A DNA stretch of 64,000 nt from Candidatus Liminaster caballi (GCA_018065085.1 JAGHUA010000003.1:1-64000); one strand, 5' to 3'; shown: positions 18,453 to 26,495, numbered from the stretch's first letter. Program-made: numbers and translations. The notes: a model not told the origin generated them from the letters alone.

Positions 18453-19254
18453 CTTGTTGTCTTTTTAGTTTGTATGGCTCCCACTCGGGGAAGTCACGGT
18501 TGAAGGCATTGATGCCGTCATAATAGTCTTTATAGAAGGCGGCCAGCTCAGAGTCCACCGTCACGCAGAAGTTCTCGGTGCGCGGGTTGGTGTTCATGTT
18601 GGCGCTGCTCTCCACCACAAAGTCGAAGTTCTCGCCGAAGCCGACAATCACCTTCGAGTGATTACGGAATACAGCCACGCGCCCGCCATGGTCACGCACC
18701 ACCTGTTGCAGTTTGTCGTATATCACGGGGTAGGATGAGCGGAAGAACTCGCCCAGATACACGTCGAGGTGTCCGACGTATCCCTTCTGAAGCCATAGTT
18801 CCAGCTCAAGCACGTCTGTGTATGCCATGACCCACGTCGCTATCGTCACATGTTCGAGGCGCTGCTGCTTGACACCTGCACGGAGGAACGTCAGGCTGTC
18901 CACGTCGCCCCAGGTGATGCAGTGATATGCCGTGCCCTTCTCCCAGTGCCAGTCGAGCTCCTGTTCCAGAGCGAGCTCGGAGCCTACGCGACGGGCGAAC
19001 GCCTTGCCCTTGGTACGTGTGGCGCGCACATGCAGCTGCTGTTCCTGTCCCTTCTCGGGTCGGTCAGCCGTTCGGATCTTGTTCGGCTGTTCCGTGCGGA
19101 CGGCCTGGGCAGCTGCCTCGTCCTCGTCATCCCATTCGGGAGCCGTGTCAGACTGAGTGGCGGGTGTTGATGTAGGTGTGGCAGCACCTACATCGTGGGG
19201 AGTACCCACGGCCTCGGGTTCTGGCTTTGCCGGAGTAGAGAACAAACTACGCAT
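18433..19254 (-). CDS. Phospholipase D-fold (HKD-like) phage protein
   Basis: 273 residues. The first 75 are a Pro/Thr/Glu-rich low-complexity arm (TPTSTPATQSD, EWDDEDEAAAQ). The second half has a PLD-superfamily layout: VAVFRNHSKVIVGFGENF followed by FVVESSANMNTNPRTEN. The His and Lys of HxK and the distal Ser-Ala-Asn are present, but the usual Asp after HxK is replaced by Gly. There is only one such motif, so an active enzyme would need a dimer, as in Nuc-type nucleases. It overlaps the portal gene by eight bases, the slot often used for head-morphogenesis proteins. A nuclease or DNA-end-handling role in packaging is possible; a structural role is equally open. Confidence 0.65.
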   Translation of the reverse strand: MRSLFSTPAKPEPEAVGTPHDVGAATPTSTPATQSDTAPEWDDEDEAAAQAVRTEQPNKIRTADRPEKGQEQQLHVRATRTKGKAFARRVGSELALEQELDWHWEKGTAYHCITWGDVDSLTFLRAGVKQQRLEHVTIATWVMAYTDVLELELWLQKGYVGHLDVYLGEFFRSSYPVIYDKLQQVVRDHGGRVAVFRNHSKVIVGFGENFDFVVESSANMNTNPRTENFCVTVDSELAAFYKDYYDGINAFNRDFPEWEPYKLKRQQDETIQP

Positions 19255-20614
19255 TTGCCTTCAGTCTCTCAGCTGGTGACACATTCTGCTCAGCGTCCAC
19301 CACGGGGCGGTAGAAGCCCACGCGCGTGGCAGAGCCTGGGAAGTTGGCCGCGATGTATTCCTGGAGTGGCTGACAGATCACCATGTCGGGGATGGCTGTC
19401 TCGGTGGCCATGTGCACCTTGAGGCTGTACAGTTTCTCGCTACCGCTGCTCAGCTTGTTCTCCATGATCAGGTTGGCCAGCACGGGGTCGAGTCCGAAGC
19501 CGGAGGTGGCAGCGGCATCTGCCTTGTTGGCGATCTTGATCTGCGCGTCCACGTAGTCCTTGAGCTTCTTATCGACGGGGGTGACAGTCCACCCCACGAA
19601 AGAGTCAGCCTCCGCGTCGAACTCCTTGGAGGTATGCAGATACTTGCCCGCGTTCTCTGAGCCGGTGATATTGGCGGCGAACTTCTCCATGGCGGCCTGC
19701 TTGAAGTCTTCGAGCATCTTGGGCGAATACTCGCGGCCCTCCTTCACGCAGCGCGCCTTGATGCGCTCCTCGGCTTTGTCCCAGTAGCTTTGAGGGCTCT
19801 CGATATGCAGGCTGATGCTGCTGCTGTTGGCGTTGTAGTTCTTAAGGATCTCGGCGAGTCCACCGGCCAGCTCCAGCCACTCCCATGCGCCCATGAACTT
19901 GGGCACGGCGTAGTAGTCCTGCCCGAACGTGAAGTCCTTGTAGTAGGCCATGCTGACGGGGTGACGGAAGGGGTCGTTCGGGTCGAACAGCGGGTAGTTG
20001 TAGGTGTACCTGGTATTGTTGAACGGGAAGTTGCCCACCATCACGCCCGGCACGCGGTCCGATCCGTCGGCTGGGTAGAGCAGTCGCGCCTTGCGAGCGC
20101 TGACGAACTCCATCTTGGCCAGACGGCCAGCGCCGCCCACTCGGGGTGCACGGTTGCGGTAGATCTTGACGAAGAAGCCGCCCAGGTGGTTGTAGTCGCC
20201 TGCACACTGACGGACGAACTGCTTCCAGTTCTGCACGCCCGTCCATGAGCGGAGGTCAGCGCCCAGCAGGTCATCCTCCACCCACTTGCGCACGAACTTG
20301 TTGGCCACTGCATCCACCTCCTCCTGATAGAAGGCGGGACCCTGACCCCACTGTAGGCCCGTCACCTTGCTGATGATACCTTCACCCGCGTAGAACTTGC
20401 CCAGCAGGGCATCCACACGTTGCGGGAAGTCGTTGTGGAAGCCGTAGGGGATGATGGCCGTGCCGTTCACGAACAGCTTGCGGTCGGGCAGTCCGTGGCC
20501 TGACAGCATGAAGCTGCTCGGCTGCCAGCCCTTGCCCATGGTGAACGAGTAGAGCGAGCCCTGTCCGTTCTCTGGGTCGATGATGCCGATGTTACCGGCG
20601 CGTAAAATTTTCAT
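19247..20614 (-). CDS. Phage portal protein (probable)
   Basis: 455 residues. It follows terminase and the lysis genes. Portal-like features are the length, the N-terminal 'NGTAIIPYGFHNDFPQRVDA', a central helical stem (ISLHIESPQSYWDKAEERIK) and the C-terminal 'ATSGFGLDPVLANLIMENKL ... SSGSEKLYSL', similar to the region where portals carry their crown. It has no enzymatic motif. The 55 bases before its ATG hold two adjacent palindromes, listed separately. Assignment rests on composition and position, not on a decisive motif. Confidence 0.65.
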   Translation of the reverse strand: MKILRAGNIGIIDPENGQGSLYSFTMGKGWQPSSFMLSGHGLPDRKLFVNGTAIIPYGFHNDFPQRVDALLGKFYAGEGIISKVTGLQWGQGPAFYQEEVDAVANKFVRKWVEDDLLGADLRSWTGVQNWKQFVRQCAGDYNHLGGFFVKIYRNRAPRVGGAGRLAKMEFVSARKARLLYPADGSDRVPGVMVGNFPFNNTRYTYNYPLFDPNDPFRHPVSMAYYKDFTFGQDYYAVPKFMGAWEWLELAGGLAEILKNYNANSSSISLHIESPQSYWDKAEERIKARCVKEGREYSPKMLEDFKQAAMEKFAANITGSENAGKYLHTSKEFDAEADSFVGWTVTPVDKKLKDYVDAQIKIANKADAAATSGFGLDPVLANLIMENKLSSGSEKLYSLKVHMATETAIPDMVICQPLQEYIAANFPGSATRVGFYRPVVDAEQNVSPAERLKANA

Positions 20615-20628
20615 ATCAGTCTATATTG

Positions 20629-20664
20629 TTACACACTAAAGTGTGTAAAGTTCCACGTGAAACA
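20629..20664. promoter_or_regulatory. Two abutting palindromes, one parS-like, before portal gene
   Basis: 20629-20648 is a dyad with 9-bp arms (TTACACACT-AA-AGTGTGTAA). Directly next to it, 20649-20664 reads AGTTCCACGTGAAACA. On the other strand this is TGTTTCACGTGGAACT, which differs from the canonical ParB site TGTTTCACGTGAAACA at two of sixteen positions. Both lie in the leader of the portal gene. No parB-like gene is in the window. Possible roles are ParB (CTPase) binding, an operator, or a packaging signal. Confidence 0.45.
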
Positions 20665-20670
20665 TATAAA

Positions 20671-20964
20671 TCAGTCGAGCGTCAGTGCCTTGCCGTTGTA
20701 CTCCACGATGAGCACCTGCCAGCACGTTCGGTTCATGAGCTCGGGTTTGGTCTGGTCCAGATCAATAAAATGCAGCTTGTGGTCGGCGTGCTCCACACGC
20801 TCAGAGGTCGGAGACGGTCGGCACCTTGCACGCTGCACGATTACCAGGTCTCCACCCTGTCCGGTGTCGCGGTTGTACTTTCGGTACTTGATGCGGAACT
20901 CGCCCTCGGTTCCTGCGGTGGCCTTCATTTCGGCCACGGCCTTGTATAGGTTCATCGTTTCCAT
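20671..20964 (-). CDS. Small phage protein, unknown
   Basis: 97 residues (METMNLYKAVAEMKATAGTEG...), soluble, mixed alpha/beta, with RIKYRKYNRDTGQGGDLVIV looking like a beta hairpin. Its start overlaps the spanin-like gene's end by 13 bases. It is the last gene before the palindrome-bearing leader of the portal gene. No family recognised. Coding is supported by frame, overlap and even spacing. Confidence 0.65.
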   Translation of the reverse strand: METMNLYKAVAEMKATAGTEGEFRIKYRKYNRDTGQGGDLVIVQRARCRPSPTSERVEHADHKLHFIDLDQTKPELMNRTCWQVLIVEYNGKALTLD

Positions 20965-21494
20965 ATTGCACTAACTATTGATCGTGTAAGTTTGCACAGA
21001 GCCCCGAACGCTGCGCGAACGGCCTCCAGGAACGGCGTGCCACCGAAGATTGCGACGGCGAACAGCAGGAAGATGAAGCCAGCCATCTTGACCGCTCCTC
21101 CCTTGGTCTTTGTTTCCGTCGTTCGCTCCTGGTCATCCTCTTGGCTGAACGTCTCGGCATGACATCCTGTGACACCAGACTCCACGCGGGCGGCATGTTG
21201 CTGTTCTGATCCGGAGCCGGTCTGTCGGATGCGGCGGCTGAAGGTAACGAGTATAGGACGGCCTTCGGCGCTGTAGGTGATGCGCACTGTGGCACTGTCA
21301 TCAGATACCACGCTGCTGTCCCATTGGCGGGCCGTGGTGTCCATGGTTGCGACTGTCGAGCATTGCACGGTGTCAGCGGTAGTGACAGAGACAGCTCGAT
21401 GATGGTGGCTACGGCGCAGAGAGCTGCAAGAAGCAAGACAGCAAAGTACGGCCAGTAGTGCGAGGGGTGTGAGAAGGGTTTCATATCTTTTCAT
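20952..21494 (-). CDS. Unimolecular spanin-like lysis protein
   Basis: 180 residues from the ATG at 21494; the track's longer start adds ten unlikely residues. The N-terminus is a lipoprotein signal with lipobox LASC (LALLAVLCCLASCSS), so the mature protein should sit in the outer membrane. The middle is hydrophilic and Ser/Thr/Gln-rich. The C-terminus has a hydrophobic span (MAGFIFLLFAVAIFGG) and a basic end (IWKR). A lipobox plus C-terminal transmembrane helix in one small phage protein is the plan of u-spanins such as T1 gp11, which join outer and inner membranes at lysis. It overlaps the holin-like gene by 14 bases, which fits. Identification is by architecture only. Confidence 0.55.
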   Translation of the reverse strand: MKRYETLLTPLALLAVLCCLASCSSLRRSHHHRAVSVTTADTVQCSTVATMDTTARQWDSSVVSDDSATVRITYSAEGRPILVTFSRRIRQTGSGSEQQHAARVESGVTGCHAETFSQEDDQERTTETKTKGGAVKMAGFIFLLFAVAIFGGTPFLEAVRAAFGALCKLTRSIVSAIWKR

Positions 21495-21861
21495 TTTGGT
21501 CTGTTGGTTTCGGATCAGTTTCAAATTCGACGTGCTTGGTGCACGTCAGAGCGAGGGCGCACGCCATCGGAGATATGCGCGTGATCACGCCGCTCAGTTT
21601 GTCGATGCGCTGCTGCTGGGACCGCTGGTTGGTCTCCAGAGTGCGGACACGTTCGCCCATTTCCTTGTTGTCCTTCTTGAGCTCTTCGCGTGACTCCTGC
21701 ATGTCGCGGATGATGGTCTGATAGACCTCCTGCGTGGTCTTCGTCGCGTCGTTCTCGGCCTTCTTGCGCGTGAATTTCAGCGTGGCCAGCGACGCGATGG
21801 AGCCCACGAGTGAGCCCGAAGTCAGGGCGGTGACGATGATTGTGATCAGGTTCTCGTCCAT
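21481..21861 (-). CDS. Holin-like protein (one TM helix plus coiled coil)
   Basis: 126 residues from the ATG at 21861 (MDENLITIIVTALTSG). The track's start at 21879 would overlap the promoter -7 box, so I prefer the shorter form. A single N-terminal hydrophobic segment (ITIIVTALTSGSLVGSIASLA) is followed by a basic patch and a long coiled coil (QESREELKKDNKEMGERVRT). This layout is common among Bacteroidetes phage proteins beside lysis genes. A holin or membrane-anchored assembly factor fits. No endolysin gene was seen nearby. Confidence 0.55.
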   Translation of the reverse strand: MDENLITIIVTALTSGSLVGSIASLATLKFTRKKAENDATKTTQEVYQTIIRDMQESREELKKDNKEMGERVRTLETNQRSQQQRIDKLSGVITRISPMACALALTCTKHVEFETDPKPTDQNEKI

Positions 21862-21876
21862 GGCTTTAATTTTTTG

Positions 21877-21908
21877 CAAAGATAAATCATTTTTTTACTC
21901 TCAGAAAG
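21877..21908 (-). promoter_or_regulatory. Leftward promoter for lysis/portal/tail genes
   Basis: The minus strand carries TATCTTTG at 21884-21877, a perfect Bacteroidetes -7 box (TAnnTTTG). Upstream the -33 region is AT-rich but lacks a clean TTTG (TTTCTG is nearest). The predicted start point is about 8-10 bases before the ATG at 21861. It opens the gene series from the holin-like gene leftwards. Confidence 0.45.
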
Positions 21909-21935
21909 GACAGATTGCCCTGTATTTTAAATATA

Positions 21936-22030
21936 GATTTCGGCGTTTTTCGGCCTGTTTTCGGTCGAAAATCGGACGTTTTCGGCCATAAATTTCGACT
22001 TTTCGGGTCGTATTTTGGTCTATTCGGGCG
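21936..22030 (-). repeat. Helically phased CCGAAAA repeats (probable curved DNA)
   Basis: The 317 bases between terminase and the lysis genes hold no convincing gene. Read on the minus strand, CCGAAAA-like motifs recur at steps of 21, 21, 21, 11 and 10 bases, close to one or two helical turns. Extra A-tracts fall between several of them. Such phasing bends DNA or lines up protein sites on one face. It lies directly upstream of the candidate promoter at 21.88 kb. Confidence 0.5.
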
Positions 22031-22178
22031 TAATTGACTGATATTGTTTAAAATACGCGCGCGGATGTATAAAAAGCATCGAAGTGTCGGTTTGTGCAGA
22101 CCGAGCCGCTCAGAAGCGTTTCGGCAGTTGCCTCCCCTCGAAAGGGGTGAAATATGAGCCCGTCCTGTAACCTTGGGG

Positions 22179-23903
22179 CTACGTGTCACGCCCGTCCAGC
22201 CAGGCATCGACGGCTCCCTCAGAGGCTCCGCTGCCTGCCACGTTGCGACGGATGGCCTGGATCCAGTCCTTGCGCATAAGCAGGTATTTGAAAGCGTCGG
22301 AGAAGTTGGTCGAGAGCATGGGCAGCTTTCGGGCTTCCAGCTTCTCGCTCTTCTTGACCTTGCGCACCACCTTAGCGTCACCCACGTAGGTGATCTCAGC
22401 GCGTGCCAGCTCGATGCTGCTCACCATCTCCTTGCAGTCCACGGCATCCACCAGCAGGCGGGGTAGGGCGGGGTGGCCCTCCATGAGCATCTGCATGAAG
22501 TTGTACTCGGCGTTCTGCCTGAGGATGCCCTGCTTGCGCGACTCGAGCACGACGGACCAGCCCGTGCGGTGTCCGTCCGCGTCCTTCTCGATGGCGTTCT
22601 TGATCTCGCTGGCCAGGTCCTTCTGCTGCTTGTAGTAGTTGTTGCCCGCGCGGTCGTAGTAGAGGTGCAGCACCTTGCACTCGTGCGTCGAGAAGAAGAG
22701 GAGGAACTGATCGGCCAGCTGGCGGCAGGTGTGCGGCGGCAGCTCGTAGAAGTTGCGGTGGATGCGTATCAGATCGGCCCCGTCCATCTGAGCCACCACG
22801 AGGCTGAGCATGTTGCCGAAGTCCATGCCACCCTCCAGCGGTCGGCGTGCGTGCAGGTGCCTGAGCTGGCCACATGAGGTGGCGGGCTGTCCGTCCTCCG
22901 TGCCGTCGTAGTATTTGTGCTGCTCTCCCCAGAGGGAGTAGAAGCGCAGGTCACGCTTCAGGCCCGGACGCATACCGAAGACCGATTTCATGGCCTCGTG
23001 CATTTCCAGCGTGCCGTTCAGCAGTCGCTTGATATAATCGACGGTCAGGATCTGGATGTTTACCAGTGACGAGGCATTGAAGAAGAAGGTCTCGCCCTTC
23101 CTCATCTTATGCAGCGCGTAGTCGTAGTGAGCCACACGTTTCTCCAGTCGCTCGATGGCAGCGGGTGACGGGGTAGGCTTGCGGCGTGCCCTCTCCAGCT
23201 TGATCAGCGTCTCGTTCCGCTGGCTTGCCACCATGGCGATCTGCTCGATGCGCTCGGGGTTCATCTGGGCAGCGTAGCGGAAGAACCAGTCGTACTCGCC
23301 CTCGGTGATGTCCGGCATGTCGGTGGTGATGGTGATGCCCAGGAACAGCACACTGTGCCCGTAGGTCACGGCATCGCCGCGCAGTATAGGGAAGGCGCGG
23401 TTCACCTTCTGCTCCTTATCGTACTTTGCCTCGTCGAGGAAGAGGTGGATCACAGACTTGCCTGCCAGCAGTGACGGGTTGTCGAGCGAGCCCATGAAGA
23501 TGACGCACCCGTTGGGGAAGGTGTAGGCGTTGCGGTAGTCATCCACGATGACCGAACAGCGCCTGCGCCATGCCTCTGGCGGTCGGCGGCCCTTGATGTA
23601 GTCGATGCCCTCGGTCCATCCCAGCATCTGCCAGCCTTTCTGAACAGCTGGCATTACGTTGTCGGTCAGGTTGGCGTAGGTATTGCCCACGAAGGCGAAG
23701 GCACCGCCCGGCATTTCATACACGCACTCATACGAGCGGATGGCCTGTACCACGGTCGATTTGGCCAGACCACGGCCACCGATGATGACCATGACCGTGG
23801 TCATGATCCAGTCGGTCAGCACCTGTACGATGTGGCAGTAGTTAGCCTCCACGTCACTGTCCTGTTGCTGCTGTAGTATCTTCGCCGAAGTCTTTCTTGT
23901 CAT
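22179..23903 (-). CDS. Terminase large subunit
   Basis: 574 residues. It is the ATP-driven DNA-packaging motor and nuclease. The ATPase domain has Walker A VIIGGRGLAKST (about residues 40-51) and Walker B HLFLDEAKY (about 153-161). The nuclease part has GGMDFGN near residue 354, YYDRAGNN near 408 and FSDAFKYLLMR toward the C-terminus, giving the acidic residues of an RNase H-like fold. It overlaps the terminase-small-like gene by 50 bases. Length and motif order are normal for the family. Confidence 0.92.
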   Translation of the reverse strand: MTRKTSAKILQQQQDSDVEANYCHIVQVLTDWIMTTVMVIIGGRGLAKSTVVQAIRSYECVYEMPGGAFAFVGNTYANLTDNVMPAVQKGWQMLGWTEGIDYIKGRRPPEAWRRRCSVIVDDYRNAYTFPNGCVIFMGSLDNPSLLAGKSVIHLFLDEAKYDKEQKVNRAFPILRGDAVTYGHSVLFLGITITTDMPDITEGEYDWFFRYAAQMNPERIEQIAMVASQRNETLIKLERARRKPTPSPAAIERLEKRVAHYDYALHKMRKGETFFFNASSLVNIQILTVDYIKRLLNGTLEMHEAMKSVFGMRPGLKRDLRFYSLWGEQHKYYDGTEDGQPATSCGQLRHLHARRPLEGGMDFGNMLSLVVAQMDGADLIRIHRNFYELPPHTCRQLADQFLLFFSTHECKVLHLYYDRAGNNYYKQQKDLASEIKNAIEKDADGHRTGWSVVLESRKQGILRQNAEYNFMQMLMEGHPALPRLLVDAVDCKEMVSSIELARAEITYVGDAKVVRKVKKSEKLEARKLPMLSTNFSDAFKYLLMRKDWIQAIRRNVAGSGASEGAVDAWLDGRDT

Positions 23904-24585
23904 GGATCATTCGCTTTTTGAAGTTCATCTTCTTGAGTCCGGCATCCTCACGCCACCGCTCGCGCACCAGGTCGGGAGCCTCGGGGATGCTGTCGATGAT
24001 CTCCTCCAGTTCCTCGGTGTTGAGCTCTGGGAGTCCCAGATCGGTGGCCGTGGTGGTGTAGATGCGCACTGTAGGCTTGGCCAGTTCCTGGGCTGCCTCG
24101 CCGTCGGTGCCCTGAGCCACGCCGTCATATACGCCGCGCATTTTGGCCGCGCGCTCATACATACGTCCGGCAGCCTTGAGGTCGCCCATGTTCAGCGCCA
24201 CGTCGCCCAGCTTGTCCATACGCTCGGCGTAGAGGTTGGCCCATGCCTCCTTGGTCACGTTATCGACACCGTAGAAGAAGTTGATCGCGTCCTCGTAGAT
24301 GCGGCGTGCCGTCCAGTCGCTCACACCGTGTCCCTCCTTGAGGTAGCGGATGATGGCGGCCTTGGTGATGGGGTGGCCGGTAGGGGTTCGCGCCTTCATG
24401 CGGAAGCCGCGCACCATGAGCATCAGGTCGTAGTAGGCACGCTCCTCGGGGGTGAGTGCCTTGATGCTGCCCGTGCTCAGGATTTGGGTGATGGCCTGTG
24501 GATCCACGCGGTCGAAGTCGATGGTCGAGGCGCGCACCACGTTCTGATCCGGTGCCATGAGCTGTGTGTCGTCAGATTTCGTCAT
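23854..24585 (-). CDS. Terminase small subunit-like protein
   Basis: 243 residues, directly upstream of and overlapping the large terminase gene. The N-terminal half has helices that could form an HTH (AAIIRYLKEGHGVSDWTARRIYEDAINF). The C-terminal end is acidic then basic (LNTEELEEIIDSIPEAP, KKMNFKKRM). This suits a DNA-recognition subunit that binds the packaging site and the large subunit. Assigned from gene order plus the HTH-like region. Confidence 0.6.
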   Translation of the reverse strand: MTKSDDTQLMAPDQNVVRASTIDFDRVDPQAITQILSTGSIKALTPEERAYYDLMLMVRGFRMKARTPTGHPITKAAIIRYLKEGHGVSDWTARRIYEDAINFFYGVDNVTKEAWANLYAERMDKLGDVALNMGDLKAAGRMYERAAKMRGVYDGVAQGTDGEAAQELAKPTVRIYTTTATDLGLPELNTEELEEIIDSIPEAPDLVRERWREDAGLKKMNFKKRMIHDKKDFGEDTTAATGQ

Positions 24586-24910
24586 CGTCCATTGCTTCGA
24601 TTATACGGTCAAACTTATGGCGGCGCTGGATGGTCACCAGCTCCTTGATAGCGTCGATGTCGCCACTCTCGGCCAGCTCGTGCAGCTTCACCTCGGGCGC
24701 TGCCTGTGTGGTCAGCAGCCCCTCGCGTATCAGCTCGGCCACCTCCGTGCCCGGCTTTCCGGCCAGGCAGAGGAACTCCTCGGACTGACGGATGTCGAGC
24801 CCCAGGAGCGCTGGCATCTGGCTGTCGCGGTAGCCCAGTGCGGCCAGTCGGCGCACGTCCTGCTTCTGATTGTCGTCGAGTTGTAGGGTGTTCTGAAGAG
24901 CTTGTTCCAT
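24572..24910 (-). CDS. Small phage protein with HTH-like segment
   Basis: 112 residues. VRRLAALGYRDSQMPALLGLD looks like a helix-turn-helix of the type seen in small terminase or early regulatory proteins. The rest is helical and acidic at the end (IIEAMDDDEI). It overlaps the next gene by 14 bases. It may act with the 243-aa protein in packaging. No family confirmed. Confidence 0.6.
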   Translation of the reverse strand: MEQALQNTLQLDDNQKQDVRRLAALGYRDSQMPALLGLDIRQSEEFLCLAGKPGTEVAELIREGLLTTQAAPEVKLHELAESGDIDAIKELVTIQRRHKFDRIIEAMDDDEI

Positions 24911-24914
24911 CGTG

Positions 24915-25118
24915 TTATAGTGTTTTTAGTTCCTGCTTGAGCTCGCTGATCCGTGCCGTGAGCCGCTTGAGCTGATAGCCCGTCTCGCTACGGTCGCACG
25001 GATGGGAGCCCGGACGGAGTGATGACAGCAGGCGGTCCAGCTGCTGCTGAGCCGTGGTCAGTTCGTCGCTGACCGTCTGTCTATCTCGGCCTGTAGGGCC
25101 TCCTTGCGTGTGGTCCAT
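24915..25118 (-). CDS. Small coiled-coil phage protein
   Basis: 67 residues from the ATG at 25118 (MDHTQGGPTGRDRQTVSDEL...). The track's 189-aa version starts in a shadow of the gene upstream. The C-terminal 45 residues form likely coiled coil (DELTTAQQQLDRLLSSL, LTARISELKQELKTL). It overlaps the 257-aa gene by about 60 bases. Coding is plausible because the frame is open exactly through the short space between two phage genes. Confidence is moderate. Confidence 0.45.
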   Translation of the reverse strand: MDHTQGGPTGRDRQTVSDELTTAQQQLDRLLSSLRPGSHPCDRSETGYQLKRLTARISELKQELKTL

Positions 25119-25831
25119 TTCTCGTGTAGTTGTCGGCCAGCCTTGCAGCGGTCGGGGTCTTCCATCTTGGCGCGTGCCTTCGAGACGTTGGCGGTGGCGT
25201 TCTTGAGCTCCTTCAGCAGCTCTACGTCGGTCATGCCGGTGATCTGCTGCTGCTCCATCCAGACGCGCACCTTGGGATGCTGGCCCAGCAGCTGGCCGTT
25301 GTCGCGGTAGTGTTCCAGCTCGGCCATACACTCGCGGTCGGCCAGGAACTGCTCCACCACCTCGCGTGTGGTGTCCACGTCGGCGGTCGTGTCGGGCAGC
25401 TGGCGCAGACGGGCGTGGGCTTCGACGTAGCGCCCGTAGGCGGTGAACATGTCGGCCACGAGCACCTTGAGCACGTCGGGGCACTCCTCCTGGTTGAGGA
25501 ACGGGAAGCGCTCGCGGAAGCGTATCGTGCGCTGCTGTACCTCCTCCACCACGGGCAGCGGTGCCTGTGTCGTGACGGGAGCCTGAGCGATATCGCTGCT
25601 GACGGGCTTCGCCGTGCGCTTGGCATGGCGTGGCAGTGCCAGGAACTGCTCGGTGGTGAGTCCGGACAGTCGGCGCAGCTCCTCGATGACCGTGGGAGCG
25701 AACGACGGGTCAGCGGCTCGCCGCTGTACCTGGCGCAATAGCAGCACGTTACGGCTGTAGATCTGGACCAGGTGTACACCCTCGCTGTACGGTCGCGGGC
25801 CCTTCAGATATTCGATGATTGTCTTCTTCAT
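25058..25831 (-). CDS. Conserved phage protein, unknown (helical)
   Basis: 257 residues (MKKTIIEYLKGPRPYSEGVHLVQIYSRNVLLLRQ...). The N-terminus resembles short DNA-binding modules but has no named motif. A Pro/Thr-rich linker near residues 75-95 leads to a helical body (VVEQFLADRECMAELEHYRD). The C-terminus is charged (EKWTTRKEALQAEIDRRSATN). It lies between the capsid/tail-tube block, after a strong terminator, and the terminase genes. Its own promoter was not identified. Confidence 0.7.
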   Translation of the reverse strand: MKKTIIEYLKGPRPYSEGVHLVQIYSRNVLLLRQVQRRAADPSFAPTVIEELRRLSGLTTEQFLALPRHAKRTAKPVSSDIAQAPVTTQAPLPVVEEVQQRTIRFRERFPFLNQEECPDVLKVLVADMFTAYGRYVEAHARLRQLPDTTADVDTTREVVEQFLADRECMAELEHYRDNGQLLGQHPKVRVWMEQQQITGMTDVELLKELKNATANVSKARAKMEDPDRCKAGRQLHEKWTTRKEALQAEIDRRSATN

Positions 25832-25853
25832 TGTTACGGATCAGAATAAAATC

Positions 25854-25886
25854 GGCCGCAGCCCATAATCACTACGCGCTGCGGCC
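25854..25886 (-). terminator. Intrinsic terminator after head/tail-tube genes
   Basis: GGCCGCAG pairs with CTGCGGCC across a 17-base loop. Read leftwards the stem is followed by GATTTTATT. It sits just after the 177-aa gene and likely ends the head operon. Confidence 0.6.
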
Positions 25887-25930
25887 TCACTCTATGAAAA
25901 TAACTAACTCCCTGTCGTTGGTAGGTCAGG

Positions 25931-26464
25931 TCACTCAGCGCTCTCGCCCTCGATGGCAGGCATGGCACCCAGATAGATGCCGATGTCCTCGCCCTTCGAG
26001 GTCTGCTGGAAGGTGAACTGGTTCATGTTCGAGTCAGCAGAGCCGGAGTATGCCACCTGGAGGCGCATAGGGTTGCAAGGGGTGCCGAAGATGTCGGGTT
26101 TCTTGCCGTTGCAGTAGCGGAGGATGCAGATGCAGCGCTTGCCCAGCCAGTTGGCCTTGAACTTGCGGATCTCCTCCTCGTTGCCCGGATGCGAGCCCTG
26201 GATCTGAGGCTGGAAGCCTTCCTGATCGGGGTCGCCGTCACTGTTCGACTCGATGCTGTAGGTGCCCGGGGTCATGTAGATGGCCACGGCCTTCTTGCCT
26301 GAGCCCATGACCACGGCCTCGGTCACGTTCACGCCGTCAGCGTCACGCTCGGGGAAGGTGGCGATGTCCTCGCAGTCGATGACGATGAGCTCATCCTGTG
26401 GGTGAAGACCGGCACCAGGTGAGCCACCTGGGCGCTTCACGGATGCCTTAGTATAAGTTCCCAT
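25931..26464 (-). CDS. Probable major tail (tube) protein
   Basis: 177 residues, beta-rich, no membrane span (MGTYTKASVKRPGGSPGAGL...). The N-terminus is a flexible Gly/Pro arm. The C-terminal part (ANWLGKRCICILRYCNGKKP, TFQQTSKGEDIGIYLGAMP) resembles tail-tube sandwich proteins. It follows the capsid gene after a hairpin. Size and place suit a major tail protein, but a head-decoration protein is possible. Confidence 0.5.
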   Translation of the reverse strand: MGTYTKASVKRPGGSPGAGLHPQDELIVIDCEDIATFPERDADGVNVTEAVVMGSGKKAVAIYMTPGTYSIESNSDGDPDQEGFQPQIQGSHPGNEEEIRKFKANWLGKRCICILRYCNGKKPDIFGTPCNPMRLQVAYSGSADSNMNQFTFQQTSKGEDIGIYLGAMPAIEGESAE

Positions 26465-26495
26465 TTCGTTTACTTGTTTTAGATGTTAGTGAATA

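Noticed and set aside
20975-21484. 169-aa minus-strand ORF with a hydrophobic start inside the spanin-like gene (an Rz/Rz1-like embedded gene?)
   Set aside because: After its first 35 residues it is Pro/Ser/Arg-rich frame shadow with no lipobox or further structure; the other frame has a clear lipobox and a membrane helix.
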